DNA from: CAYGBW01 sp964348185
Lineage (GTDB): Bacteria > Desulfobacterota > BSN033 > WVXP01
Direction of reading: 5' to 3'
Assembly (NCBI GenBank): GCA_964348185.1
Contig: CAYGBW010000101.1
Coordinates: 4,836 to 68,835 of the forward strand
Length of the DNA: 64,000 nucleotides
Below are positions 63,800 to 64,000 of the stretch, one piece after another; position 1 is the first letter of the stretch, and every line of letters starts with the position of its first letter. The notes beneath the pieces are model-generated. The model was not told where the DNA came from. It was given only the letters and a program-made list of their open reading frames with translations, and did no database searches. Both the position numbers and the translations under genes were made by a program.

Positions 63800-64000
63800 C
63801 CCCATCGTCTCCTCACTGTGGGCCGACCCCAGAGCCTCTCCAGCGTTCGGCTCCTCGGAATCTCCCGCGCCTTGGGCTGGGGTGATCATGCTTATATGCC
63901 AGGCGCCCCGGCATCAAACCGAAAAACAGGACCCATCCCTCCGACGGGTTCTCCTTTTAATGGACTTGTCCTGGCCCCATTTTCCCAATGACCTTATTCT
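63800..64000. other. Window end, nothing recognised
   Basis: About 200 bases without a supported gene or fold; the window stops inside this intergenic stretch. Confidence 0.4.

Overview
The window reads as a chromosomal segment (roughly 54-55% GC by eye) of a Gram-negative, respiring, non-model bacterium. Evidence for this: Lrp, RpoD-family sigma and two-component regulators; a peptidoglycan recycling ligase (Mpl); lipoprotein and Tat-type signals; a PilT-like ATPase; and an alternative complex III (ACIII) gene set fused to a cbb3-type oxidase. The gene repertoire and intergenic repeats look most like the deltaproteobacterial/Desulfobacterota sphere or a neighbouring lineage. That placement is inference; there is no rRNA in the window. 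No rRNA, tRNA, CRISPR array, prophage or intact transposase gene was found.

Layout. 0-13 kb: scattered metabolic and regulatory genes (ThDP enzyme, Lrp regulator, nicotinamidase, sigma factor, receiver proteins, antiquitin-type aldehyde dehydrogenase, nitroreductase, threonine dehydratase) separated by loose intergenic DNA. That DNA holds gene relics (an acyl carrier protein, a trypsin-like protease, a histidine kinase C-terminus) and one well-formed small-RNA candidate. 13-18 kb: a MITE-like element, then UbiE/MenG, a second methyltransferase, a cytochrome b5-DUF2231 fusion, a UbiA prenyltransferase and a TIGR01777 epimerase, several of them plausibly tied to quinone or isoprenoid metabolism. 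18-33.4 kb: a CPA2 antiporter followed by a near-canonical promoter and a tight operon, actB-actC-actD-actF-(multihaem actA-like)-ccoN-ccoO-ccoS-like-two small membrane proteins-actE-like-SafE-like-ccoI. It encodes quinol oxidation, electron transfer, O2 reduction and the copper supply in one unit. 33.6-47 kb: a low-GC geranylgeranyl-reductase-like gene, an FAD oxidoreductase, an M20 amidohydrolase, an SfsA-DUF123 fusion, a giant GH13 protein, a DHH phosphoesterase, two small uncharacterised proteins and a Ste24-like protease.

47-53.2 kb: a minus-strand three-gene cluster encoding an anchored protein with 29-residue tandem repeats and a LysM-like C-terminus, an exported protein with about 17 TPRs, and an anchored repeat protein with VWA and PEGA domains. 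This is the best candidate in the window for an undescribed cell-envelope system. 54-64 kb: small proteins, a UPF0182 membrane protein, Ogt, a site-2-type protease, a PilT/PilU-like ATPase, LD-carboxypeptidase plus Mpl (murein recycling pair), a stand-alone receiver and a terminal non-coding stretch with a strong terminator hairpin.

The ACIII-oxidase operon, the quinone-type enzymes upstream and the reductase downstream can be read together as an aerobic quinol-oxidising chain. Starts given below were chosen from visible Shine-Dalgarno spacing where possible.
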